This document shows, one piece after another, positions 24,777-33,405 of a stretch of 64,000 bases of DNA. Below the pieces are notes generated by a model that saw only the letters and a list, made by a program, of their open reading frames with translations, did no database searches and was not told the DNA's origin. This DNA comes from Gloeobacter kilaueensis JS1. Lineage in GTDB: Bacteria; Cyanobacteriota; Cyanobacteriia; Gloeobacterales; Gloeobacteraceae. A program made the translations under genes and the position numbers. Location of the stretch: the NCBI RefSeq assembly GCF_000484535.1, contig NC_022600.1:1178001-1242000 (forward strand), in the 5' to 3' direction. The first letter of the stretch is position 1; each line of letters begins with the position of its first letter.

Positions 24777-25556
24777 ATGCAGACAGTGCCCCGCCTCCCT
24801 CCCGGCATTCCCGAGATGCCCGGTTTTAGCGACCCGCAAGCCGAGCGCCGCCACCTCAAAGAGCGCCTCGCCGCTGCCTTTCGCCTGTTTGCCCGCTACG
24901 GCTTCGACGAGGGCATCGCCGGTCATATCACCGTGCGCGACCCGGAGCGGCACGACCATTTCTGGGTCAACCCGTTTGGTGTCTACTTCGGCCATATCCG
25001 CGTGCGCGACCTGCTGCTGGTCAACTCCTCCGGTGAGATTGTCGCCGGCGATCGGCCCGTCAACGCTGCCGCCTTCGCCATCCACTCGCAGATCCACGCC
25101 GCCCGGCCCGATGTCGTTGCCTCCGCCCACTCCCACTCGCTTTTTGGCAAGAGCTGGTCCAGCCTCGGTCGTCTGCTCGACCCGCTCACCCAGGATGCCT
25201 GCGCCTTCTTCGAAGATCACGGCCTCTTTGCTGACTACACGGGTGTCGTCCTCGATCCAGCCGAAGGCGAGCGCATCGCCCGCGCCCTCGGTCGCCACAA
25301 GGCGGTGATCCTGCGCAACCACGGCCTGCTCACCGTCGGCAAAAGCGTCGATGAGGCGGCCTGGTGGTTCATCACCATGGACCGCTCCTGCCAGGCGCAA
25401 CTGTTGGCCGAGGCAGCGGGCAAGCCCATCTCGATCGATCCGCTGCAGGCGCGCCTCGCCCACGATCAAATTGGCACCGCCCAGGCTGGCTGGTTCTGCT
25501 TTCAGCCGCTCTACGAGATGATCGTCCGCGAACAGCCGGATCTGCTCGAAGCCTAG
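24777..25556 (+). CDS. Class II aldolase/adducin-family protein
   Basis: 259 aa from ATG 24777. Fold signatures: RYGFDEGIAGHITVRDPERHDHFWVNPFG, the His pair of the zinc site in ASAHSHSLFGKSW and later ILRNHGLLTVGKSVDEAAWW. Members include L-fuculose- and rhamnulose-phosphate aldolases and uncharacterised decarboxylases; the substrate is not assigned here. It is distinct from MtnB at 18771. The next gene, tsaB, follows after 3 bases. Confidence 0.88.
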   Translation: MQTVPRLPPGIPEMPGFSDPQAERRHLKERLAAAFRLFARYGFDEGIAGHITVRDPERHDHFWVNPFGVYFGHIRVRDLLLVNSSGEIVAGDRPVNAAAFAIHSQIHAARPDVVASAHSHSLFGKSWSSLGRLLDPLTQDACAFFEDHGLFADYTGVVLDPAEGERIARALGRHKAVILRNHGLLTVGKSVDEAAWWFITMDRSCQAQLLAEAAGKPISIDPLQARLAHDQIGTAQAGWFCFQPLYEMIVREQPDLLEA

Positions 25557-25559
25557 AAG

Positions 25560-26180
25560 ATGGCCCCCGGTCTTGCCCTGCACACCAGCACCGACATTCT
25601 GGGCCTCGGCCTCCAGATAGCCGATAAGCCGCGCATCCTCACCTTAAACGAAGGCCGTGCCCTCTCCGAGACCCTGCAGCTCAGGCTGGAGCAATTTCTG
25701 CCGCCTTACCGCTGGCGGGATCTAGTCTGGATCGCCGTCTGCATTGGCCCCGGCAGCTTCACTTCTACCCGGTTGGGGGTGATGACGGCGCGCACCCTCG
25801 CCCAGACCCTGGCCATTCCCCTTTTTGGCATCGACGCGCTGATTGCCCTCGCCGCTGCCCAGGACACCAGCAGTCCAATTGCCGTCCGGCTCGATGCCCG
25901 CCGGGGCGACTTCTACGCTGCCCTCTTCGAGCGCCGGGGTGCGGAAATTTCGATCCTGCGCCCCGCCGGGCTGGTCCTGGCAGCCGACTGGCCCGCCTGG
26001 CGCTCGAACCTGCCTGCGGGTTGTCTGCTCGTAGACGGCGAACAGAGCACCGATCCTCCCATCGCCGCCCTGAGCGAACTGGCCCACCACCGCTACGAGG
26101 CAGGCGAACGCCCTCACTGGCAGCAGGTAGAACCCCTCTACCTGCGCCCACCGCCCATTCATCCCGCTGCGCTTTCTTAA
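25560..26180 (+). CDS. tsaB: tRNA threonylcarbamoyladenosine biosynthesis protein TsaB
   Basis: 206 aa. ALHTSTDILGLGLQ at the N-terminus, AVCIGPGSFTSTRLGVMTARTLAQ in the core and VRLDARRGDFYAALFE define the ASKHA-fold TsaB. It is a scaffold partner of TsaD in t6A37 tRNA modification. It is somewhat short but complete. The start lies 3 bases after the upstream gene stop. Confidence 0.9.
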   Translation: MAPGLALHTSTDILGLGLQIADKPRILTLNEGRALSETLQLRLEQFLPPYRWRDLVWIAVCIGPGSFTSTRLGVMTARTLAQTLAIPLFGIDALIALAAAQDTSSPIAVRLDARRGDFYAALFERRGAEISILRPAGLVLAADWPAWRSNLPAGCLLVDGEQSTDPPIAALSELAHHRYEAGERPHWQQVEPLYLRPPPIHPAALS

Positions 26181-26434
26181 GTTGCTCTTTCCTGACCTGA
26201 AACGCCGTGCTCTCGTTGAAAAGTCTCAGAGTACTAGAAGAAAGTTGTTGATCTTGTTTGCGCCGATTGAGGCACCCAAAGGACTGGCCTGAAGAGGGCC
26301 ATCCACCAATCAGGGGAAACAGGCTGACTGAGTTGCACTTTCTCCCATGCTTGGCTACATTGAGAAGCGTCCCTATATTCACGCATAGCACCCCTTCCAC
26401 GGCTGTTCGCTTGCACTAACCTTCGAGGTGCCTC
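26181..26434. promoter_or_regulatory. Leader of locus A
   Basis: 254 bases, more AT-rich than the surroundings. A GAGGTG ribosome site (26425-26430) precedes the ATG at 26435. No hairpin or operator stands out. Confidence 0.4.
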
Positions 26435-27883
26435 ATGGACGAAGAGCAGGAGTACTTTGGTTCTGGAGGGGAATACGGCTACTCCGGTGGGGAGGATGAG
26501 CAGGTCGAGGAGCCGTCCGAGCTTGAGAATGAAGAGCAGCAGTACGGCGAAGAGAGCTATGCCGATCCTGGCACCTCTGCTGCCGGTGACGAGCAACCTA
26601 CCTATGGGGAGACAACTGGCTATTCATTCGATGGGGCAGCGGATGACAGCGAGAGCTATTTTAACGACGGGAGCAATTACGATCCTGATTCCCAGAACCT
26701 GACTGATTCTACTCAAGACGCTGGGACATCTAATTTTGATTTCGATGGGCAAGAAGAGGGCTCAAGCTATCAGGATATTTCAAACTGGGATGACAGTAAT
26801 TTCGGTGATGGAGCTGCTGCCTCTTCGTTTGATGGTTACTCCTACGCTGGGTCGGATGACAGTAAAAATTGGGATCAAGACAGTTCTAACTTCGCTCAGC
26901 AATTCGAGGGTTACTCGTATAGCGAAGCTGGAGATGGCAGTAATTGGGGCCAAGATACCTCCAACTTTGCTCAACCACAGGAAAACTTTTCTAATACAGC
27001 TTACAGTCAGTACGACTTTGGAACCGGTGACGGTCAGAATGATTCTGGTCAGAGTTTCGTAAACCCTGACCCAAATGACTACGAGGCTTTTATTGCTGCT
27101 ACGGATGGTCAGAGCAACAGCACCGATGCATATGACAATTTTGCTCTCTACGGTCAGAACCCTGATCTTAACGATATGGCCAGAGGCTTCTTTGAAAACA
27201 GTTGGGAGCAGATAAATGCTAGAGAGCAAGATCTCGGAGAAGCGCTCGACTTAAAAATGTTTGGCGATAGTACCGCTGAACAGAAGGACGGAAGCACTGA
27301 ACAGCCGGAGCAACCTGCATCATTAGATGAAGATTATGCAAATCTTCCACTTCCCAATGATCCAGAGATAAGGTCTATCGGTATTAATCCAAATCTGCCG
27401 AGCCCTCCTGTCGCTCCTGCAGGTCCACCAAGTCCACCGGAGCTACCACCACGCCAATGGGATCCGCGTCGTGGTGGTTATCGAGTACCTGGGCACCCTG
27501 AAGCTGGTGTCGAAGGTGTCCCAGAAAAGCAGCTCTACAACTATCCTTCCGAGCAGGAATGTAAGCAATTAAGCAAGGAAGAGAAAGCCCATCCAACTCC
27601 CGCAATCACGAAAAGGAATGCCGAAGATAACAAGCCCATTGAACAGACTTTTGGTACAGGAGTCGGTGGCGCACTGGGAACCATTGTTGGTGGCTTAGCT
27701 GGTAGCTTAGGTGGAATAGGTGGCGGTGTAATTGGAGGATTACTTGGTTTGGAAGCTGTTTTGAAGGGTCAGCGTGAAGAGGATGCACGCAACTACTGCC
27801 GTGAACACAACGGTCAACAAGCACCTTGGACAAAGACACCAGAGTCCCAACAGCCGACGAATTCAAATAAGCCTGCATCTTAA
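26435..27883 (+). CDS. Locus A large protein: acidic low-complexity N-term, glycine-zipper C-term
   Basis: 482 aa, no signal peptide. Residues 1-300 are low complexity, rich in Asp, Glu, Ser, Tyr, Gly, Gln and Asn. They include two imperfect 25-residue units (FDGYSYAGSDDSKNWDQDSS and FEGYSYSEAGDGSNWGQDTS as their cores). A Pro-rich linker follows (SPPVAPAGPPSPPELPP). The C-terminal module starts YPSEQECKQLS, continues with a glycine-zipper-like hydrophobic segment (TGVGGALGTIVGGLAG...) and ends in ARNYCREHNGQQAPWTK. The paralogue at 60129-61481 shares this architecture and end motifs. Function unknown; membrane insertion or assembly by the zipper is inferred. Base composition is AT-richer than the neighbours. 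Confidence 0.8.
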   Translation: MDEEQEYFGSGGEYGYSGGEDEQVEEPSELENEEQQYGEESYADPGTSAAGDEQPTYGETTGYSFDGAADDSESYFNDGSNYDPDSQNLTDSTQDAGTSNFDFDGQEEGSSYQDISNWDDSNFGDGAAASSFDGYSYAGSDDSKNWDQDSSNFAQQFEGYSYSEAGDGSNWGQDTSNFAQPQENFSNTAYSQYDFGTGDGQNDSGQSFVNPDPNDYEAFIAATDGQSNSTDAYDNFALYGQNPDLNDMARGFFENSWEQINAREQDLGEALDLKMFGDSTAEQKDGSTEQPEQPASLDEDYANLPLPNDPEIRSIGINPNLPSPPVAPAGPPSPPELPPRQWDPRRGGYRVPGHPEAGVEGVPEKQLYNYPSEQECKQLSKEEKAHPTPAITKRNAEDNKPIEQTFGTGVGGALGTIVGGLAGSLGGIGGGVIGGLLGLEAVLKGQREEDARNYCREHNGQQAPWTKTPESQQPTNSNKPAS

Positions 27884-27898
27884 TCATGGAGAAAAGAT

Positions 27899-28165
27899 AT
27901 GAGTACTATTGAGATGCTGCCGGTAATCGTTGTAAGAGCAATTTTGGGAGCCAGTATGGTCAGCTGTGCAATTGAGTTCGCTCGCCAGAAAGAGGGTTTA
28001 AGCTGGAGCCAGAAAAAAGCGGGAGTTGCTATTATTGCGATCATTGCATCAATGGCCTACGCCATGTGGGTCGATTACTTAGGGACTACTGTGTTTGTCA
28101 TTGGGCTCGGTCTACTCCTAATACTTTTGTGGCCTCTCTATCGACTTATATGGTTCAAGAGGTAG
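27899..28165 (+). CDS. Small three-segment membrane protein, locus A (first)
   Basis: 88 aa, ribosome site GGAGAAAA before the ATG, 15 bases after the large protein. Three hydrophobic segments: VIVVRAILGASMVSCAIEF, AGVAIIAIIASMAYAMW and the last from YLGTTVFVIG to LLWPLYRLIW. Shares the G(17)P signature with four other small proteins in the window: Gly of YLG and Pro of WPLYR are separated by the same spacing. Confidence 0.75.
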   Translation: MSTIEMLPVIVVRAILGASMVSCAIEFARQKEGLSWSQKKAGVAIIAIIASMAYAMWVDYLGTTVFVIGLGLLLILLWPLYRLIWFKR

Positions 28166-28212
28166 TGCAGCACCCATACCAGGCTCTGCCCACTTAGTCA
28201 CGTATAGAATAT

Positions 28213-28455
28213 ATGAGTGAAGTTTTTGTTTCAGTGCTCATTACCGCGCTCATTACAGGTTCCGTAGTTGGCTTGGCTCTGGAATCCGCAGCTGAGGTCA
28301 AGAATAGACTTAAGGTTGTGTCATATGGCCTTTTGCTGATTAGTACGCTTGGTGTCGGTTTATGGAGAGAGCCTTATGGTGCGAGTGCCTGCTTTATAGC
28401 AGCAACTGTGACAGCACTCATCCTCCGGCCTGTGTACACAAGAAAGCGCGAATGA
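28213..28455 (+). CDS. Small three-segment membrane protein, locus A (second)
   Basis: 80 aa. First segment FVSVLITALITGSVVGLALES, then VVSYGLLLISTLGVGLW, then EPYGASACFIAATVTALIL ending RPVYTRKRE. It has the same Gly-to-Pro spacing as its paralogues. Its TGA overlaps the next gene's ATG (ATGA), so the two are translationally coupled. Confidence 0.75.
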   Translation: MSEVFVSVLITALITGSVVGLALESAAEVKNRLKVVSYGLLLISTLGVGLWREPYGASACFIAATVTALILRPVYTRKRE

Positions 28456-28709
28456 ACAGAGCGATGCGTGAACTCGTTACTGCACTCCTATCGGGAATTA
28501 TTCCAGGCTGTATACTTGGGATCGCTTTCGAGTCTACTCGTCTGCCTCAAGGTAAGCAAAGGTTATTGCTTTATGCTGCCGGTTTGACTGCTACTGTTGT
28601 TCTTGGCCTCTGGCTACAACCCTATGGAACCATAGCTTGCTTGATAGTGACGCTGTTTTTGACACTCACTGTCTGGCCTATTTTCCGAGGACAATTGCTC
28701 AGGAAATAG
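28452..28709 (+). CDS. Small three-segment membrane protein, locus A (third)
   Basis: 85 aa from ATG 28452, overlapping the previous stop by 4 bases. Segments ELVTALLSGIIPGCILGIAFES, LLYAAGLTATVVLGLWL, and QPYGTIACLIVTLFLTLTV ending WPIFRGQLLRK. It resembles the second protein closely in the first segment (GxxxGxxLGxAxES) and in the last. An in-frame start further upstream (28362) lies inside the previous gene and is rejected. Confidence 0.75.
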   Translation: MNRAMRELVTALLSGIIPGCILGIAFESTRLPQGKQRLLLYAAGLTATVVLGLWLQPYGTIACLIVTLFLTLTVWPIFRGQLLRK

Positions 28710-28715
28710 CTCTTC

Positions 28716-29219
28716 ATGAAAAATACTTTTTTTGGTAAATTACTGGTCGTCTGTGGACTGTTTTGCCTGCCGGTCATGGCCGCCGACTATCACAAGTGGG
28801 AGGACGGCGATCCGGTCCTGGTGGGTAAGCTCAACGCTGCCCGCCTGCGGTACGTGAACTACGCCGATGTTCCCGGCAACCGCGAAAATCTCAAAAAGAT
28901 CTTCAAGGCTCTCGGCACACCGACCACGGTGCTCACGGTCAAGATGGTTCAGGAGCAAAACATGTCGGGCGATGTCGTCTTCAGTCAGGCGGACGGCCCC
29001 ACCGCCCGGCACTACACCTGGAAATCGCGCACGTCCTACTGCACGCCAGTATCGATCACCGTCGGCAATCCCCGCGACCGCGATATCATCACCAAGATCG
29101 ATCCGGGTCATTGTCTCAGCCCCGAGTACGCCAACGATCCGCAGACAGCAGAGCAGGTGGCCAATTACCCGATGTACGGCCTGCCCTGCACCCAGGTGCC
29201 GAACCTGTGCAAGCCGTAG
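28716..29219 (+). CDS. Secreted hypothetical protein at end of locus A
   Basis: 167 aa with a clear signal peptide (KLLVVCGLFCLPVMA, cleavage before ADYHKW). The mature part has four Cys, probably two disulfides (YCTPVS, GHCLSPEY, LPCTQVPNLCKP). It follows the third small membrane protein after 6 bases but has the GC-rich codon use of the core genome, unlike the preceding four genes. No family recognised. Locus B has no equivalent, so it may not belong to the same system. Confidence 0.7.
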   Translation: MKNTFFGKLLVVCGLFCLPVMAADYHKWEDGDPVLVGKLNAARLRYVNYADVPGNRENLKKIFKALGTPTTVLTVKMVQEQNMSGDVVFSQADGPTARHYTWKSRTSYCTPVSITVGNPRDRDIITKIDPGHCLSPEYANDPQTAEQVANYPMYGLPCTQVPNLCKP

Positions 29220-29644
29220 CGGGACAGGAACGTATCATCTGTAACAGAATGTGAGAGCTTGTTGACAGGCAGGATAGCGCGTGCATCATGTACGTGTTCT
29301 CCGAAATTGAGCAGTCGAGCCCGTCTGACTCTGATAGAATCCTGGGCCTGCAGCGGATGATCTGGCGTTGTCATCGCCGATTCCCTCTGCCTGGTAGATA
29401 AGCGTTATGTTGCTGCGGGCAACTCACCCAATCGATGGCTACTGCTGCCCATTTCATTTTTGATAGTCTGTCTGCCCATTTTCAGGCTTGACAGTTACTG
29501 ACTGAACAGAACGACTGGATTTTCTGCCGGTTAGAAACGGCGGGGCTGCATTTTTCGCGCTGCTGCTACAGGATCTGTCTGTAGCTTGTCAGTGGCTTTG
29601 CGCCTGTCGCTTATGAGCGGCTGGTTGACTTTATAGGAGAAAAA
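29220..29644. other. Long intergenic region with possible gene remnant
   Basis: 425 bases with no confident gene. A small frame at 29288-29401 reads MYVFSEIEQSSPSDSDRILG and shares a 15-base exact stretch (29331-29345 and 29694-29708) with the start of the following gene, where the protein reads SADRILEEL. It may be a decayed or duplicated N-terminus. The promoter of the next gene should lie near 29580-29640. Confidence 0.4.
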
Positions 29645-30565
29645 ATGATGACACAATCACCGATGACGTCACCGACGGTGTTGCCGGGTTCAGCTGATAG
29701 AATCCTGGAGGAACTCGTCCTCCAGCGCCGCAAGGAAGTGGAATCTCTCCAGCGGCGGCAGGCCGAACAGCTCAAAGACCTCGAAGCCAGGGGCCAGAGC
29801 CAACTGCGGGCACTCAAAGAGCAGATGGGCGAGGCAAATATTCAAATGTTTGAAAAGATCGAGCACGCGGCGGTCAAAGAAGCCGAAAGGGCTTCACACC
29901 AGATCAAGGAGATAAAGGCCCGGCTCGCCGCCACCCGCCTGCCGACCGAGGCTCCGAGGGAAAACCCGATTCTCGACTACGGACGGGTGTTGCCGCGCAC
30001 TGCCTGGTCTTTGACCCCCTACTACGCGACCCTGCACGGTTCGGATGGCAATGTCTACTGGCAGGGCTACAACCCCGGCAATTTCACGCTCTTCGACACC
30101 GCCTCCGGGGCGGGCAGCGGCATCTTCGGTACCGGTGCCGCCTCCTTCACGGTGTATCTCGACTGGTGGTTCGCCTTCCAGCCCAACGACTCGCGCTTCT
30201 TTAACTACACGGTCTACGTGCCCTACCACGGGTTCTACATCGTCTACGCCGACGACGGCTTCTTCTCCTCCAAAGAAGCGGCGATCCGCATGGATCTATG
30301 CACCCAGGGTTATCAGTACAACTGGAAGGCGCAATCCTGCACAAACGTGCTGGCGATCGACAGCCAGAACATCAACGTCAACGACCGCTTCGACGGCTGG
30401 CGCACGATCTACTACTCGGATCTGCTTGGCGGCACCGACACGGCCTACCTGCTGGTCTCCGCGTCGTTCTACGTCTACGCGCGCGGCGGTGGCTCCTTTG
30501 CGGAGCTGAACTTTGCCGACGGCAGCGCCAACTACATCGGCGTACCGGTGGTCTATGTCAGTTAG
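29645..30565 (+). CDS. Coiled-coil plus beta-domain protein upstream of S53 peptidase
   Basis: 306 aa with a good ribosome site (TAGGAGAAAA). Residues about 18-100 are a charged coiled coil (EELVLQRRKEVESLQRRQAEQ...). Residues about 110-306 form an aromatic- and Asn-rich beta region (YYATLHGSDGNVYWQGYNPG, TVYVPYHGFYIVYADDGFF). No signal peptide. I do not recognise a family. The 14-base gap to the S53 peptidase suggests one transcript, so it may be the peptidase's partner or substrate (inference). Confidence 0.7.
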   Translation: MMTQSPMTSPTVLPGSADRILEELVLQRRKEVESLQRRQAEQLKDLEARGQSQLRALKEQMGEANIQMFEKIEHAAVKEAERASHQIKEIKARLAATRLPTEAPRENPILDYGRVLPRTAWSLTPYYATLHGSDGNVYWQGYNPGNFTLFDTASGAGSGIFGTGAASFTVYLDWWFAFQPNDSRFFNYTVYVPYHGFYIVYADDGFFSSKEAAIRMDLCTQGYQYNWKAQSCTNVLAIDSQNINVNDRFDGWRTIYYSDLLGGTDTAYLLVSASFYVYARGGGSFAELNFADGSANYIGVPVVYVS

Positions 30566-30579
30566 ACAAGGAGAAGACG

Positions 30580-32160
30580 ATGGAGTCCCATTTTGAAAAA
30601 GTTCCCCTTCCCCGCAGCGAGCGGATGCCGATTGCCGGTGCGCGCGCCCTCGGCGCGGTCGATCCGGGTGAACGGGTCGAGGTCAGCATCTATCTCAAGC
30701 CGAGGAGCACCGTTCCAACTGGCGGAGCCTTGAGCCGCGAGCAGTACGTCGCCTCCCAGGCTGCCCACCCGGACGATCTGGCCCGCGTCGAGGCGTTCGC
30801 CCACGAGCACGATCTGAGCGTCGTCGAGGTCGATGCCGCCCGCAGGCTGGTGGTGCTGGCCGGTACGGCTGCCGCTATGGCGGCGGCCTTCGATGTTCAG
30901 CTCGATCGCTTCGAGCACTCAGGTGTCACCTACCGGGGCCGCAGCGGACCGGTGTTCGTTCCAGCCAAACTGGCCTCGATCATCCAGGGTGTCTTTGGTC
31001 TTGACGACCGGCCCCAGGCCCAGCCTCGCCTGCGGCGCAGCCAACCGTTGCAGGTGACTGCCTCCTACACGCCGACCGAGCTGGCCCGCCTCTACAACTT
31101 TCCGACCGGGGGCAACGGCCAGGGCCAGTCGATCGCGATGATCGAACTGGGTGGCGGTTACAGGAGCCGCGATCTAAGAGCTTACTTTCAGCAACTGGGT
31201 ATCCCCAAACCAAAAGTCGTGGGCGTATCGGTGGACGGCGGACACAACGCCCCGGTAGGCTCACCGGACAGCGCCGACGGTGAGGTGCTGCTCGATATCG
31301 AGGTGGCTGGTGCGGTCGCTCCCGGTGCCCGGATCGTCGTTTACTTTGCTCCAAATACCGATCGCGGCTTCCTCGATGCGGTGACGGCGGCCATCCACGA
31401 CACCCGCCACGCACCCTCGGTGCTCTCGATCAGCTGGGGTGCCCCGGAGTCGGCCTGGACCCTCCAGGCGATGCAGGCGATGGACCAGGCTTTTCAGGCC
31501 GCCGCTGCCCTCGGCGTCACGGTCTTCTGCGCCGCCGGTGACCGGGGTTCGAGCGACGGGGTGGAAGACGGTCTGGCCCATGTCGATTTCCCCGCCTCCA
31601 GCCCCTTTGCTGTCGCCTGCGGTGGGACGCGGCTCGAATCGCAAAACGGCACACTGCTCAAAGAAATCGTCTGGAACGACGGCGAGGGCGGCGCTACCGG
31701 CGGCGGGGTGAGCGATGTTTTCGAGATACCCGTCTGGCAGAGCCAGACAGGCATCCTGCCTGCATCGATCAACCCGGACCATCACATCGGGCGCGGGCTG
31801 CCCGACATTGCCGGTGACGCAGACCCGGCGACAGGCTACCAGATCCGCGTGGACGGCCAGATGCTCGTCTTTGGCGGCACCAGCGCCGTCGCCCCCCTCT
31901 GGGCGGGTCTTATCGCCTTGATCAACCAGCAGCTAGGCACACCGGTCGGCTACCTCAACCCGCTTCTGTACCAGCAGCTCAGCCAGCAGTTGCGCAGCAT
32001 CACCCTGGGCGACAACGGCGGCTACCAGGCTGGGCCAGGCTGGGATGCCTGCACGGGCCTGGGCGCACCCGATGGTTCTGCGCTGCTGAGCGCCCTGCAG
32101 AATCGACAGCCGGCTGAAGCGATCCAGGCGGCGCGCACCGAGACGGCTGAGGCGCGCTAG
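30580..32160 (+). CDS. S53 family peptidase (sedolisin/kumamolisin-like) with pro-domain
   Basis: 526 aa from ATG 30580 with AAGGAGAAG upstream. The N-terminal 180 residues are a Pro-kumamolisin activation domain (VEVSIYLKPRS ... YVASQAAHPDDL). The catalytic domain has the Glu-Asp pair in DGEVLLDIEVAGAVAPGA, an oxyanion Asp in FCAAGDRGSSDG and the Ser in GGTSAVAPLWAG. The calcium site is in DIAGDADPATGY. S53 enzymes are acid-active serine-carboxyl peptidases. There is no obvious signal peptide, as in kumamolisin. The last 4 bases overlap the convergent NDH-2 gene. Confidence 0.93.
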   Translation: MESHFEKVPLPRSERMPIAGARALGAVDPGERVEVSIYLKPRSTVPTGGALSREQYVASQAAHPDDLARVEAFAHEHDLSVVEVDAARRLVVLAGTAAAMAAAFDVQLDRFEHSGVTYRGRSGPVFVPAKLASIIQGVFGLDDRPQAQPRLRRSQPLQVTASYTPTELARLYNFPTGGNGQGQSIAMIELGGGYRSRDLRAYFQQLGIPKPKVVGVSVDGGHNAPVGSPDSADGEVLLDIEVAGAVAPGARIVVYFAPNTDRGFLDAVTAAIHDTRHAPSVLSISWGAPESAWTLQAMQAMDQAFQAAAALGVTVFCAAGDRGSSDGVEDGLAHVDFPASSPFAVACGGTRLESQNGTLLKEIVWNDGEGGATGGGVSDVFEIPVWQSQTGILPASINPDHHIGRGLPDIAGDADPATGYQIRVDGQMLVFGGTSAVAPLWAGLIALINQQLGTPVGYLNPLLYQQLSQQLRSITLGDNGGYQAGPGWDACTGLGAPDGSALLSALQNRQPAEAIQAARTETAEAR

Positions 32161-33350
32161 CGGGAAGCGCCGCTGCCTGAAAGCCAGCGCAGCACCGGCT
32201 GACTCGCCCAGTTGAGGGCGACTTTCAATCGGTGCTCGGCGGTGGGCATCCGGTAGAGGTAGACGAGCCTGCGGACCAAGTAAGCGAGGGGGCCGCTGAG
32301 GGGCCTGCCCAACAAGGAGGCAACGCCGCTGTCGATGCCCAGGCCCAGAAGCTGGCCCAGCGGGGCGTAGCGAAAGGCAAGCAAAGGCCGGTTGTTGAGG
32401 CTTGCCCAGAGGTTCCAGGCGCAAAAACCTGCCTGCTGAAAAGCGAGTTGCGCGCTCGCACCGAGAAACTTGCCAGAATCGTCCGCCGCAAAGGCCAGAT
32501 CGCCCAGGGCGAATACCTCCGGATAGTCCACCAGTTGCAGCGTCGGCTGAATCGCGACGCGCCCGCCCGCTCCCTTCGCAACCTCCAGCTCACCAATCAA
32601 AGACGGCACGCCGGTACCGACGGTCCAGAGCACCACTTCGGCTGGAATCCATTCGCTGCCGGACCCGGCGTCGATTTCGAGGCCATCCGCCCCGACGCGC
32701 AAAATTTTTGTCCCAAGGCGCAGGCGCACCGAGCGCTCCTCCAGTTCAGCGCGCACCAGCTTGCGCTCCGCTGCCGAAAACTCGCCCAGGATCTCTTTTT
32801 CGCGGTCGAAGAGCACGATCGTGCCCTTTGTCTGCAGAGTATCGGCCAGCTTGCAGGCGAGTTCAACGCCGCTCGCCCCAGCACCAACCAGCGCAACGCG
32901 CAATGGGTCAGCTCCCGCTTCGAGGGCGGCTTTGAGCCGGGCAATCAGCGCCTGGGCGTCGGCCAGGGTACGAAAGGGCAGAGCGTGTTCTTTTGCTCCC
33001 GGCACGATCTCCACCGGTGTCTGGCCCCCGGCGGCGATCACGAGCCGGTCGTAGGCTTCTGCGGTGCCGCCCGCCAGTTTGACCTTACCGCCCGCCAGAT
33101 CGAAGCCCACCACTTCCTGCTGCAAGAAACGGATACCCGTATTTTCGAGCAGTTCGTCGAAGCGGGGAGCCACCTCCCAGCTCTTCAGCTCACCGGAGAC
33201 CAGCTCATAAAGGAGCGGTGCAAAGACGAAGTGCTCGGAGCGATCGATAAGCAAAATCTCTGGCCGCTCTCCCCCGAAGGAGTACTGCTCAAGAGTGAGA
33301 GCGGTAAACAACCCCGCAAATCCGCCGCCGACGATTACGATGCGCGCCAT
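32157..33350 (-). CDS. Type II NAD(P)H dehydrogenase (NDH-2)
   Basis: 397 aa from ATG 33350; an in-frame GTG at 33365 is also possible. Two Rossmann motifs: RIVIVGGGFAGLFTALTLE (FAD) and VALVGAGASGVELACKLAD (NAD(P)H). HFVFAPLLYELVSGEL is typical of cyanobacterial Ndb proteins, as is FALGDLAFAADDSGK near the C-terminus. It moves electrons from NAD(P)H to quinone without proton pumping, or senses the redox state. The C-terminal tail probably associates with the membrane. Confidence 0.9.
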   Translation of the reverse strand: MARIVIVGGGFAGLFTALTLEQYSFGGERPEILLIDRSEHFVFAPLLYELVSGELKSWEVAPRFDELLENTGIRFLQQEVVGFDLAGGKVKLAGGTAEAYDRLVIAAGGQTPVEIVPGAKEHALPFRTLADAQALIARLKAALEAGADPLRVALVGAGASGVELACKLADTLQTKGTIVLFDREKEILGEFSAAERKLVRAELEERSVRLRLGTKILRVGADGLEIDAGSGSEWIPAEVVLWTVGTGVPSLIGELEVAKGAGGRVAIQPTLQLVDYPEVFALGDLAFAADDSGKFLGASAQLAFQQAGFCAWNLWASLNNRPLLAFRYAPLGQLLGLGIDSGVASLLGRPLSGPLAYLVRRLVYLYRMPTAEHRLKVALNWASQPVLRWLSGSGASR

Positions 33351-33405
33351 GACTGCCTTCGACACAAGACAGCTCCAGCATAACTGCCGGTTGCGGGGCG
33401 GGCCT

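Noticed and set aside
24768-25583. 271-aa minus-strand frame
   Set aside because: Antisense to the class II aldolase gene, which has clear motifs.
10176-26437. Same 12-base sequence ending at the start codons of parD and the locus A large gene
   Set aside because: It is a ribosome-site motif shared by chance over a short length; no further homology around it.
32232-33383. 383-aa plus-strand frame
   Set aside because: Antisense to the NDH-2 gene; composition of a shadow.
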